Shown: positions 1 through 7,182 of the stretch, one piece after another | Numbering within the stretch: position 1 is the stretch's first letter | Layout: every line of letters starts with the position of its first letter | Notes under the pieces: generated by a model | Databases searched by the model: none | Told to the model about the DNA's origin: nothing | Seen by the model: the letters and a program-made list of their open reading frames with translations, nothing else | Assembly (NCBI RefSeq): GCF_001875325.1 | Contig: NZ_MDDC01000002.1 | Location: 62,001-126,000 of the forward strand | DNA from: Neomoorella thermoacetica | GTDB lineage: Bacteria > Bacillota > DSM-521 > Neomoorellales > Neomoorellaceae | Direction of reading: 5' to 3' | DNA length: 64,000 nucleotides | Position numbers and translations under genes: made by a program

Positions 1-399
1 ACTTGAATAGTGGCGATGCCTATGAAATGGTCGGCGCCTATTATGCCGGCAAATTTACTTCGGAAGACCTGGCTGAGTTTGAAGATTGTGTATGCCCGGG
101 GGTAGGTTCCTGTTCACACATGGCTACCGCTAATACTATGAGTACTGCGGCTGAGGCCCTGGGAATGTCCCTACCGGGCTGTGGTACTACGGCTGCAGTG
201 GACGCCGCCAAGCTACGTCTGGCAGAGGAAAGCGGCCGTAAGATTATGGAACTTTTAGGCTAAAGGGATTACTCCTAGAAAGATTATTACCCGGGAAAGT
301 ATCGAAAATGCCATTCGCTATGTTTTGGCAGTAGGTGGATCCTCCAATGCTACTATTCACCTTCGCGCCATTGCTCACGAGGCCGGGATTCCTTTAACA
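1..399 (+). pseudogene. IlvD/Edd-family dehydratase relic, frameshifted
   Basis: The visible part encodes the middle of an IlvD/Edd-family dehydratase (dihydroxy-acid, phosphogluconate or sugar-acid dehydratase). It carries the motif CPGVGSC followed by TANTMS and the LPGCGTT segment, then, in another frame, [18 protein letters not shown] and [11 protein letters not shown]. The frame breaks near 258-263: the coding sense E-L-L-A-K-G is restored if one G is removed, so a single-base insertion is likely. Homology ends around 399, just after HEAGIPLT, where a different family begins. The 5' end lies outside the window. The gene is clearly dead. With the aldolase relic and the IclR regulator downstream it was probably part of a sugar-acid (2-keto-3-deoxy) catabolic locus; that is inference. 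Confidence 0.8.
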
Positions 400-803
400 G
401 TAGATGGTGAACCCAATCTACAAAGGGGCTACCCTGAAAATCGACCGCTGATGAAAAAAACAGCACAAGATTCCGTTATGCTGGATAAAATCTTCTACGA
501 AAGCGGCAATGGTATCCTTAGCTCTGCCAGGGTGGCAAAGAGTGATGCGCAAGGTAGCAAGCCTTTGTCGCCGGCTATCTGGAAAAGAGCATTCGTCTCT
601 ACCAAAAAATACGTGTGCTCAACCGCATCTATGATCTGGACAAACCTTCCATTGCAGCTATCAAAGAAGCCTGCCGGCTTACTGGCCTGGACATTCAGAC
701 GTATGTACGAAAACCCGCTGTTAATGCCAGTCGAGAGGTGCAAAGGGTAGTTCAACAGCTCTTGCAAGAGGCAGGGTTGGAGTGCAATCTTGCTGACTGG
801 TAA
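400..803 (+). pseudogene. DapA-family aldolase relic (C-terminal part)
   Basis: This stretch resembles the C-terminal part of a dihydrodipicolinate synthase/N-acetylneuraminate lyase-family aldolase, such as 2-keto-3-deoxy sugar-acid aldolase. One frame gives [13 protein letters not shown] and [11 protein letters not shown]. The reading then shifts frame near 560 to [17 protein letters not shown] and an ending resembling [20 protein letters not shown], which matches the family's last helices. The N-terminal catalytic region, including the Schiff-base lysine, is missing and the join to the dehydratase relic is abrupt. A deletion therefore seems to have fused two neighbouring genes. The exact junction cannot be placed by eye. 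Confidence 0.65.
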
Positions 804-824
804 TATTCTTTAAGGAGAATGCAA

Positions 825-1604
825 ATGGAAGGGAGGAATAAGAGATTGGAGCCGGTACAAAGTGTGGAGAGAGCTTTAAGTATTTTGGAGGCATTTTCCC
901 ATGAAACTCCAGAGCTCGGCCTGGTGGAAATTGGGAAAAAAGTCGGCCTTAGCAAAGGTACTACTTACCGTCTTGTTCATACACTGCAAAGCCGCGGCTT
1001 TATTGTACAAGATCCGATAACCGGCAAGTATCGGTTGGGTCCGAAGGCCTTTGAAGTAGGTAGTGTCGCCTTCAGTCAGATGGAATTGCGCCGGATTGCC
1101 CGCCCTTTCCTGGAAGAACTACGTAATATCACAGGGGAAACAGCACACCTGGTAATTCAAGATAAAGGTGAGGTATTGTATTTAGACAAAATCGATAGTC
1201 CCCGGGCTATCCACATACGTTCTTTCATTGGACAACGCCTGCCCATGCACAGTACGGGAGTGGGGAAGGCTTTATTAGCCGAACTACCCGATTCAGAAGT
1301 TATGTATATCTGTAAGATGAAGGGTATGCCTTGTCAAACTCCCAAGACGATCACTACTCCGGAACAGCTATACAGGGATTTAGCCCTCACCCGCGCCAGG
1401 GGATATGCCCTTGACGATGAGGAAAAAGAAGAGGGTTTAAGGTGCATTGCCGTTCCGATTAGGGACTATACCGGTAAAGCAATTGCTGCCATAAGTATTT
1501 CAGGACCAATAACGCGAATAAAAGACGACTCAATTCCTGAGTTTGCCAGGTTGGTAAAAGAAACGGCAGACAAAATTTCCTATCAAATGGGTTATCGTAA
1601 ATAG
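825..1604 (+). CDS. IclR-family transcriptional regulator (KdgR-like)
   Basis: A DNA-binding regulator of about 259 residues with the standard IclR layout. An N-terminal winged helix-turn-helix runs from SVERALSILEAF through LSKGTTYRLVHTLQSRGFI. A C-terminal effector-binding domain includes GETAHLVIQDKGEVLYLDKI, the HSTGVGKALLA segment and the RGYALDDEEKEEGLRCIAVPI signature. The longest frame starts at 819, but AAGGAG at 812-817 sits one base from that ATG and seven bases from the ATG at 825, so 825 is chosen. It lies directly behind the dehydratase and aldolase relics. IclR members such as KdgR often control sugar-acid catabolism, so its original target may be the dead genes; that is inference. 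The gene itself appears intact. Confidence 0.85.
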   Translation: MEGRNKRLEPVQSVERALSILEAFSHETPELGLVEIGKKVGLSKGTTYRLVHTLQSRGFIVQDPITGKYRLGPKAFEVGSVAFSQMELRRIARPFLEELRNITGETAHLVIQDKGEVLYLDKIDSPRAIHIRSFIGQRLPMHSTGVGKALLAELPDSEVMYICKMKGMPCQTPKTITTPEQLYRDLALTRARGYALDDEEKEEGLRCIAVPIRDYTGKAIAAISISGPITRIKDDSIPEFARLVKETADKISYQMGYRK

Positions 1605-1608
1605 CAGG

Positions 1609-1634
1609 GCCGCTATCTCGAAGTAGCGGCTTAT
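1609..1634 (+). terminator. Possible terminator after the IclR gene
   Basis: A 7-bp perfect hairpin (GCCGCTA / TAGCGGC with an 8-base loop) starts four bases after the stop codon and is followed by TTATTA. The T-run is weak, so termination may be partial. Confidence 0.5.
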
Positions 1635-1705
1635 TACATCTGCCTCTGTCCTTCCATCTCTACCTATCCCCATCCCACACTTCTTATTATAGAGCCGACA
1701 TCCCC

Positions 1706-1734
1706 TTGACAATCCCGCCCTTTTCCGTCATAAT
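1706..1734 (+). promoter_or_regulatory. Sigma-A-type promoter for tRNA-Val
   Basis: TTGACA at 1706-1711, a 17-base spacer, then CATAAT at 1729-1734, about 20 bases before the tRNA 5' end. The -35 box is perfect and the -10 has one mismatch. Confidence 0.75.
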
Positions 1735-1753
1735 ATATGGTGTCCGATAAAAA

Positions 1754-1828
1754 GGGCTCGTAGCTCAGTGGGAGAGCACCTCCTTGACGCGGAGGGGGTC
1801 GCAAGTTCAATCCTTGCCGGGCCCACCA
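1754..1828 (+). tRNA. tRNA-Val (anticodon GAC)
   Basis: A complete cloverleaf can be folded by eye. The 7-bp acceptor stem is GGGCTCG/CGGGCCC with wobble pairs, the D arm contains AGCTCAGTGGGAGAGC, and the anticodon stem CCTCC/GGAGG encloses loop TTGACGC with anticodon GAC. The T arm is GCAAG-TTCAATC-CTTGC. CCA is encoded. GAC reads the valine codon GUC. Confidence 0.95.
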
Positions 1829-1834
1829 TTGGAG

Positions 1835-1871
1835 AAAAAGACCTTTGCTTGAATGCAAAGGTCTTTTTTAT
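1835..1871 (+). terminator. Rho-independent terminator after tRNA-Val
   Basis: An inverted repeat (AAAGACCTTTGC / GCAAAGGTCTTT) with a short loop is followed by a T-run. The matching A-run on the left could let it work in both directions. Confidence 0.85.
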
Positions 1872-2006
1872 TGTCAAAAATTAACTTGATGCCAATTTCA
1901 GCCGCGGAGCGAGGCCTTGGAAATCCACGTTTTTCAGAGCCCCGGCAGGAACTGCACTGTATACAAAATATAGGCGGCACATATAATAGCAGCACAAGGG
2001 GGTGCA

Positions 2007-2879
2007 GTGCCCGTGAACATCACGCTAATTACCGCCAGGCCTATTGATTTTTTACAGGCTGAATTTAATCATAGATTTGGTTATACCGTTGGCCTCCACC
2101 TGTGGCAGGCAGGAGGGTTAAATTTCTTCCGCTGTTTCCTGGAAACCGGGCGAGGTCGCCCGTCAAACAGGGATATCAGGCGCTTTCAGGAACAGGTGGC
2201 CGAGATTGTGGCCACTTTTATTGTCGAAAGATGGGAAAAGACCCTCCTGGAAAGCCTGCTAACCAGTGAATACGAAGGCCTGGACGAAGAGGCTACAGAA
2301 GAGATCTGCCGGCGTGCCCGGGCTATCCTGGATCAGGGTGAGAGCAGCTGCCTTCAGGTTCAGCAGGGGCGGGGGGAGTCCATCTACGGCCGGGTACTGG
2401 AGTATTTCCAGGAAAACAACTGGTTGAATATCGACGGTTTTGTGCGCTTCCGACTGCCCGATTACCTGATGGAGCTGGACCAGGCCCTGGAAGAGGCCGT
2501 CGACGAGTACCTGATGGAAAAGGAGTACGACGAGTTTGTCCGCCTTCTGCGTTATTTTGTCGAAGCCCAGGAACCCAGGGTGGAAAAGGTACATGTTATC
2601 CTCAGCCCCGGTGGTTTCCAGCTCTATGACGGCGAGAACCGCAACCTCAACGGCGAATATCTGGAGGGCTTTATGATTGATATGGCCGACAGCGAGTTGA
2701 ATTATGAAGACCTGTTAATCAGTTCCCTGATCACCATTTCGCCCCGCCAGGTGGTCCTGCATGGGGTGGATAAAGGCCGCTGCCACAGTACCATCAGCAC
2801 TATCAAGAGTGTCTTCGGGGAGCGGGTTATCCAGTGTAACGGCTGCAGCCGCTGCCTGCAGCCCCTGCAAAAGCGTTAG
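2007..2879 (+). CDS. ytxC: Sporulation protein YtxC
   Basis: A protein of about 290 residues matching the YtxC family found in endospore formers, usually next to thrS as here. Supporting stretches are ERWEKTLLESLL, a charged helical middle (LPDYLMELDQALEEAVDEYL), HVILSPGGFQLYD, and a C-terminal Cys motif CNGCSRC. No membrane segment or signal peptide is visible. The molecular role is not known; membership in the sporulation gene set is family knowledge. The start is GTG. The one at 2007 lies 4 bases after AAGGGGG and the one at 2013 lies 10 bases after it, so either is possible. A strong hairpin terminator follows the gene. Confidence 0.85.
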   Translation: MPVNITLITARPIDFLQAEFNHRFGYTVGLHLWQAGGLNFFRCFLETGRGRPSNRDIRRFQEQVAEIVATFIVERWEKTLLESLLTSEYEGLDEEATEEICRRARAILDQGESSCLQVQQGRGESIYGRVLEYFQENNWLNIDGFVRFRLPDYLMELDQALEEAVDEYLMEKEYDEFVRLLRYFVEAQEPRVEKVHVILSPGGFQLYDGENRNLNGEYLEGFMIDMADSELNYEDLLISSLITISPRQVVLHGVDKGRCHSTISTIKSVFGERVIQCNGCSRCLQPLQKR

Positions 2880-2921
2880 TGGCGGTCACCCGGACTGGCC
2901 TCTGGCCTTGTTAATTTTTCC

Positions 2922-2961
2922 AAAGCCTGGCTATCTTGTTTTTTAGCCGGGCTTTTGTTAT
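2922..2961 (+). terminator. Terminator between ytxC and the DUF445 gene
   Basis: Arms AAAGCC-GGCTA (2922-2933) and TAGCC-GGCTTTT (2944-2956), each with one unpaired base, are followed by a T-rich tail. It overlaps the upstream TTG of the longest DUF445 frame, which argues that the DUF445 gene starts later, at 2985. Confidence 0.75.
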
Positions 2962-2984
2962 TATCAGCTTCGGTGGGTGAGAGG

Positions 2985-3578
2985 ATGTATATTTTTCAAC
3001 GCTGGCTGGTGATTCCCCTGATTGGGGCCTTTATCGGGTGGATAACAAATGTCCTGGCTATTCGCCTTTTGTTTCGTCCCCACCGCCCGCTCCAGATTCT
3101 CTCCTGGACCTTCCAGGGATTGATCCCCAAGAGGCGGGCCGAGATTGCCGCCAATGTCGCCCGGGTGGTCGACAAAGACCTGCTGCCCCTGGGAGAAGTA
3201 CTGGAGCACTTGCGTACCCCGGTCCTGGAAGAGAAGATTACCGAACTGGTGGTAGCGGTGGCCCGGCGGCGGTTGACGGAACGCCTGCCTTCTTTTATTC
3301 CGGCCGGTTTAAGGGAAGCGGCCGGCAAGACGATGGAAGAAACCCTGCGCCGGGAAATCCCGCCGGCCCTGGAGGAACTGGAAGGGGAATTGACCTCGTC
3401 TATTTCCTCCTTCTCCCTGGGAGAACTGGTGGCCGCAAAGATCAACAAGCTGGATCTGTACCAGGTTGAGAATCTAATTGTGGAGGTGGCCGGCCGGGAG
3501 CTGCGGTACATAGAACTCCTGGGTGGTATCCTGGGCTTCTTTATCGGCCTGGTCCAGGCCTTTGTGGCCGGGCGGTAG
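2985..3578 (+). CDS. DUF445 family membrane protein
   Basis: A protein of about 197 residues of the DUF445 (YheB-like) family. The N-terminal hydrophobic segment contains the family signature around IGWITNVLAIRLLFRP, followed by FQGLIPKRRAEIA. The middle is amphipathic and charged, and a second hydrophobic helix (LGGILGFFIGLVQAF) closes the C-terminus. This layout suggests two membrane anchors around a soluble helical domain. The biochemical function of the family is unknown. The ATG at 2985 is preferred over the TTG at 2955 because the latter lies inside the terminator and lacks a Shine-Dalgarno, whereas GGTGAGAGG precedes 2985. Confidence 0.85.
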   Translation: MYIFQRWLVIPLIGAFIGWITNVLAIRLLFRPHRPLQILSWTFQGLIPKRRAEIAANVARVVDKDLLPLGEVLEHLRTPVLEEKITELVVAVARRRLTERLPSFIPAGLREAAGKTMEETLRREIPPALEELEGELTSSISSFSLGELVAAKINKLDLYQVENLIVEVAGRELRYIELLGGILGFFIGLVQAFVAGR

Positions 3579-3598
3579 TGGCAGGTAAAGGCCAAATC

Positions 3599-3628
3599 TT
3601 GACAGCTTCCGGCTGCAATCGCTATAAT
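3599..3628 (+). promoter_or_regulatory. Promoter of the thrS T-box transcript
   Basis: TTGACA at 3599-3604, an 18-base spacer, then TATAAT at 3623-3628. Both hexamers are perfect, and the predicted start lies just before the T-box leader. Confidence 0.85.
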
Positions 3629-3635
3629 GTACCTA

Positions 3636-3873
3636 ACAGCGTGGAAGGAGAAGAGGCCCCTGTAACGGTCCTCCAGAGAGGGATGCCCCGGCTGGAAGCA
3701 TCCCGGACGTCGGCGGGGAGCCGGACCACTCCGGAGCTGCCGGGCCGAAAAGAAAAGTAAGCCCGGCCGGTGCCTACCGTTAAAAGGTTTTCAGAGGGGG
3801 GAGCATATCCCCTGAAGAAGGGTGGAACCACGGGCACAACTCCCGTCCCTTTACGGGGCGGGGGTTATTTTTT
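3636..3873 (+). ncRNA. T-box riboswitch upstream of thrS
   Basis: This is a tRNA-sensing leader. The conserved T-box AGGGTGGAACCACGG lies at about 3819-3834. It is followed by the terminator CCCGTCCC-TTTAC-GGGGCGGG and TTATTTTTT (about 3839-3872). The upstream part folds into long GC-rich stems. A plausible threonine specifier ACC followed by a purine occurs in GGACCACTCC near 3722-3731. Uncharged tRNA-Thr should favour the antiterminator and raise thrS expression (family knowledge). The specifier assignment is tentative. Confidence 0.9.
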
Positions 3874-3890
3874 CCACAGGAGGTTTTTAT

Positions 3891-5792
3891 ATGCGCATCA
3901 CTCTACCTGACGGTACGGTAAAGGAGTACGCTCCCGGCACCACGGCCCTGCAGGTTGCCAGGGATATCTCGCCCCGGCTGGCCCGGGAGGCCCTGGCGGC
4001 GCGGGTCAATGGCGAGGTATGGGATCTGACCCGTCCCCTGCCGGAGGATTGCCGGCTGGAACTCCTGACCTTTGCCGACGAAGGCGGGCGCCTCACCTAC
4101 CGCCACACGGCGGCCCACGTCCTGGCCCAGGCCGTCAAGCACCTCTTCCCGGGTACTGAACTGGGCATCGGGCCGGCCATTACTGACGGGTTTTATTACG
4201 ACTTTGACAGCGAGCATAAATTCACCCCTGAAGACCTGACGGCCCTCGAGGCTGAGATGCAGAGGATTATTAAGGCCGACTTGCCCCTGGAAAGGCGGGA
4301 GGTGAGCCGGGAGGAAGCCCTGGAGCTATTCCGCCGGCAGGGCGAGCCTTATAAGGTTGAACTCATTAACGACCTGCCGGAGGGGGTGCCCATCAGCACC
4401 TACCGCCAGGGTGACTTCATCGACCTCTGCGCCGGCCCCCACCTGCCCAGCACCGGTTACCTGAAGGCGATCAAGCTCACCAGCCTGGCCGGGGCCTACT
4501 GGCGTGGCAACGAAAGAAATCCCATGCTGCAACGCATTTACGGCACTGCCTTCCCTAAAGCCAGGGACCTGGAGGAGTACCTGCACCGCCTGGAAGAGGC
4601 CCGCAAGAGGGATCACCGCCGCCTGGGGGCCCAGCTGGGAATCTTCAGCCTCCACGAGGAAGGCCCCGGCTTCCCTTTCTTCCATTACAAGGGAATGATT
4701 ATCCGTAACGAACTGGAACAGTTCTGGCGGGAGGAGCACCGCCGTGCCGGCTACCTGGAGATCCGCACCCCGGTTATCTTAAGCCGTACCCTCTGGGAGC
4801 AGTCGGGTCACTGGGATCACTACCGGGAGAATATGTACTTTACCAAAATTGACGGGGCCGACTATGCCATCAAGCCCATGAACTGCCCCGGCGCCATCCT
4901 GGTTTATAAAACCGAGCAGCACAGCTACCGCGACCTGCCCCTGCGCCTGGCAGAGCTGGGGCTGGTCCACCGCCATGAAAAGTCGGGCGTGCTCCACGGC
5001 CTGATGCGGGTACGGGCCTTCACCCAGGACGATTCCCACATCTTTATGCTACCCTCCCAGATTGCCAGCGAGATCCAGGGAGTTATCGACCTGGTGGACC
5101 GTTTCTACAATCTTTTCGGCTTCAAGTACCATGTAGAGCTTTCCACCCGGCCGGACAACGCCATGGGCTCGGAGGAAATATGGGAAACGGCTACCAGCGC
5201 CCTGCGTCAGGCCCTGGAGGCCAAGGGCATGCCTTACGCCGTCAATGAAGGCGACGGCGCCTTCTACGGTCCCAAGATTGATTTCCATCTGGAGGATTCC
5301 CTGGGCCGTACCTGGCAGTGCGGCACCATCCAGCTGGACTTCCTCATGCCCGAGAAGTTCGACCTGACCTACATCGGTGAGGACGGCCAAAAGCACCGGC
5401 CGGTTATGATCCACCGGGTGGTCTTTGGTAGCATTGAGCGCTTTATCGGCATCCTCATTGAACACTACGGCGGCTCCTTCCCGGTCTGGCTGGCGCCGGT
5501 GCAGGTGCGGGTGCTGCCCATTACCGACCGCCATAACGATTACGCCTTTAAAGTCAGGGCGGAACTGGTCCGGGCCGGCATCCGGGCGGAGGTAAATGAC
5601 CGCAACGATAAAATCGGCTATAAGATCCGGGCCGCCCAGGTGGAGCATATCCCCTATATGCTGGTAGTGGGGGATAAGGAAGCGGCCGAAGGTACCGTAG
5701 CCGTGCGGGAGCGGCAGGCCGGGGATACCGGCAGGGTACCCCTGGCAGAGTTTATCGCCAGGGCCGTCAGGGAAATAAGCAGGCGTGAATAA
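3891..5792 (+). CDS. thrS: Threonyl-tRNA synthetase
   Basis: A class II aminoacyl-tRNA synthetase of 633 residues that charges tRNA-Thr. The N-terminal TGS domain (ITLPDGTVKEYAPGTTA) precedes the editing domain with HTAAHVLAQAVKHLFP. The catalytic core holds the zinc cysteine in MKPMNCPGA near residue 332, the motif 2 region with RVRAFTQDDSH, and motif 3 near VIHRVVFGSIERF. The anticodon-binding domain begins at LAPVQVRVLPITD. Length is normal for bacteria. The longest frame starts upstream inside the T-box; the ATG at 3891 follows CAGGAGG at a good distance and gives the expected TGS start. Confidence 0.97.
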   Translation: MRITLPDGTVKEYAPGTTALQVARDISPRLAREALAARVNGEVWDLTRPLPEDCRLELLTFADEGGRLTYRHTAAHVLAQAVKHLFPGTELGIGPAITDGFYYDFDSEHKFTPEDLTALEAEMQRIIKADLPLERREVSREEALELFRRQGEPYKVELINDLPEGVPISTYRQGDFIDLCAGPHLPSTGYLKAIKLTSLAGAYWRGNERNPMLQRIYGTAFPKARDLEEYLHRLEEARKRDHRRLGAQLGIFSLHEEGPGFPFFHYKGMIIRNELEQFWREEHRRAGYLEIRTPVILSRTLWEQSGHWDHYRENMYFTKIDGADYAIKPMNCPGAILVYKTEQHSYRDLPLRLAELGLVHRHEKSGVLHGLMRVRAFTQDDSHIFMLPSQIASEIQGVIDLVDRFYNLFGFKYHVELSTRPDNAMGSEEIWETATSALRQALEAKGMPYAVNEGDGAFYGPKIDFHLEDSLGRTWQCGTIQLDFLMPEKFDLTYIGEDGQKHRPVMIHRVVFGSIERFIGILIEHYGGSFPVWLAPVQVRVLPITDRHNDYAFKVRAELVRAGIRAEVNDRNDKIGYKIRAAQVEHIPYMLVVGDKEAAEGTVAVRERQAGDTGRVPLAEFIARAVREISRRE

Positions 5793-5808
5793 TTTTCTCC
5801 TATGTATA

Positions 5809-5837
5809 TTGACGCCCGATATGCCCTGTGATATACT
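5809..5837 (+). promoter_or_regulatory. Promoter of the infC operon
   Basis: TTGACG at 5809-5814 and TATACT at 5832-5837 with a 17-base spacer, placed just after thrS and before the structured infC leader. Confidence 0.75.
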
Positions 5838-5841
5838 TTCC

Positions 5842-5951
5842 CAGGAAGTAGAAGCCATCCGCTTCTCACCTTACGGCTCCAGGCTGGTAAGGTTTGCCCA
5901 GGAAAAGGTCTGCTTTTAGCGGGTGGAAGATTCCACCCGCTTGATTTTTGG
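5842..5951 (+). ncRNA. infC leader with attenuator (L20-type control)
   Basis: The leader carries a pairing region around GTAGAAGCCATCCGCTTC and CCTTACGG/GGTAAGG. It ends in a strong intrinsic terminator (GCGGGTGGAA / CCACCCGC followed by TTGATTTTT, about 5919-5950) upstream of infC. In Bacillus the infC-rpmI-rplT operon is controlled by premature termination involving ribosomal protein L20. The same arrangement here suggests the same mechanism, which is inference. Confidence 0.7.
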
Positions 5952-6003
5952 GAAGCGGTTGCGAGGTCTTTTGCTGGGCGGTAAATCTAGCTGGAGGTGA
6001 CGC

Positions 6004-6516
6004 ATTATCAGCAAGGATTTAAGGGTCAATGGAGAAATCCGGACCCGTGAAGTGCGCCTGGTTGGTGCCGACGGCCAGCAACTTGGTATCATGCCGACGC
6101 GGGAAGCCCTGCGGATAGCCCAGGAACAGGGTATGGACCTGGTAGAAGTGGCCCCAACGGCGCGACCGCCAGTTTGCCGTATTATGGATTTCGGCAAGTA
6201 TAAATACGAGCAGAGCAAGCGGGAGCGCGAGGCCAGGAAGAAACAGCGCATAATAAACATCAAAGAGGTCAAACTGCGCCTGAACATCGAGGAACACGAC
6301 TTCCAGGTTAAAACGCGCAACGCCATTCGCTTTTTGCAGGATGGCGACAAGGTGAAAGTGACGATTATGTTTCGCGGCCGCGAGATTGCCCACGCCGACC
6401 TCGGCCTGAAGCTGTGCCAGCGGGTGGCCGACCAGGTGGCGGACCTTGCCTCCATTGAAAAACCGCCCAAAGTAGAGGGACGTAATATGACCATGATTCT
6501 GGCTCCCAAGTCGTAA
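6004..6516 (+). CDS. infC: Translation initiation factor IF-3 (ATT start)
   Basis: IF-3 of 170 residues, which binds the 30S subunit and proofreads start-codon selection. The N-terminal domain (SKDLRVNGEIRTREVRL, then GIMPTREALRIAQEQGMDLVEVAP) and the C-terminal domain (IKEVKLRLNIEEHDFQVK, RGREIAHADLG) are complete. The first in-frame conventional start lies 48 bases downstream and would delete the conserved DLRVN segment. The ATT at 6004 sits 6 bases after GGAGG (5993-5997) and gives the expected length. A rare ATT start that lets IF-3 repress its own translation is established in Escherichia coli; the same is likely here. It is followed by rpmI and rplT. Confidence 0.92.
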   Translation: MISKDLRVNGEIRTREVRLVGADGQQLGIMPTREALRIAQEQGMDLVEVAPTARPPVCRIMDFGKYKYEQSKREREARKKQRIINIKEVKLRLNIEEHDFQVKTRNAIRFLQDGDKVKVTIMFRGREIAHADLGLKLCQRVADQVADLASIEKPPKVEGRNMTMILAPKS

Positions 6517-6544
6517 GGGAATACTTATTCTTGAGGTGATAACC

Positions 6545-6745
6545 ATGCCAAAAATGAAGACCCACCGGGGCGCGGCCAAAAGGCTGCGGGTAACTGCCTC
6601 GGGGAAGGTTAAACGATTCCGGGCCTATAAAAGCCACTTGCTGTCCAGCAAGACACCAAAGCGGAAAAGGCGCCTGCGCCACCCGGCCCTGGTAGACACC
6701 ACCGACCGGCGGCGGGTAGCCAGGTTATTGCCTTATGAGGCCTAA
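6545..6745 (+). CDS. rpmI: 50S ribosomal protein L35
   Basis: A basic protein of 66 residues with the L35 signature MPKMKTHRGAAKRLRVTASG and KRKRRLRHPALV. The longest frame starts at a GTG inside the ribosome binding site; the ATG at 6545, preceded by GAGGTGAT, is the family start. It lies between infC and rplT in the usual order. Confidence 0.97.
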   Translation: MPKMKTHRGAAKRLRVTASGKVKRFRAYKSHLLSSKTPKRKRRLRHPALVDTTDRRRVARLLPYEA

Positions 6746-6761
6746 AGGGAGGTAAATAAAG

Positions 6762-7127
6762 ATGGCACGCGTCAAACGGGGTGTAACCAAACACCGGCGT
6801 CATAAAAAGATCCTGAAGCTGGCCAAGGGGTATTTTGGTGCCAAGTCCAAGCTCTTCCGGCCGGCGAACGAGCAGGTGATCAAGTCCCTGGCCTACGCCT
6901 ATGCCCACCGGCGCCAGCGTAAAGGCGACTTCCGCAAACTCTGGATCGCCCGCATTAATGCTGCCGCCAGGATGAACGGGATTAACTACAGCCGCCTGGT
7001 CAGCGGCCTGAAAAAGGCCGGGGTAGAGATCAATCGCAAGATGCTGGCCGACATGGCCGTTAACGACCAGGCCGGCTTTAACCGCCTGGTGGATATAGCC
7101 AAGGAAAAGCTGGGCCTGGGTGCCTAA
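6762..7127 (+). CDS. rplT: 50S ribosomal protein L20
   Basis: A protein of 121 residues with [31 protein letters not shown] and [13 protein letters not shown], all typical of L20. It binds 23S rRNA early in assembly and is the likely feedback regulator of this operon through the infC leader. AGGGAGGT precedes the ATG. Confidence 0.97.
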   Translation: MARVKRGVTKHRRHKKILKLAKGYFGAKSKLFRPANEQVIKSLAYAYAHRRQRKGDFRKLWIARINAAARMNGINYSRLVSGLKKAGVEINRKMLADMAVNDQAGFNRLVDIAKEKLGLGA

Positions 7128-7182
7128 AAGCATACGGGGCTATAACAAACCTTTGCCTGGCAGGTGAAGGCAGACGATTAAC

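Noticed and set aside
2996-3595. A 199-codon minus-strand frame opposite the DUF445 gene
   Set aside because: Ser/Arg-rich shadow translation of a recognisable membrane protein gene, with no ribosome binding site.
5049-5858. A 269-codon minus-strand frame opposite thrS
   Set aside because: Opposite the catalytic and anticodon-binding domains of an unmistakable threonyl-tRNA synthetase; no motif of its own.
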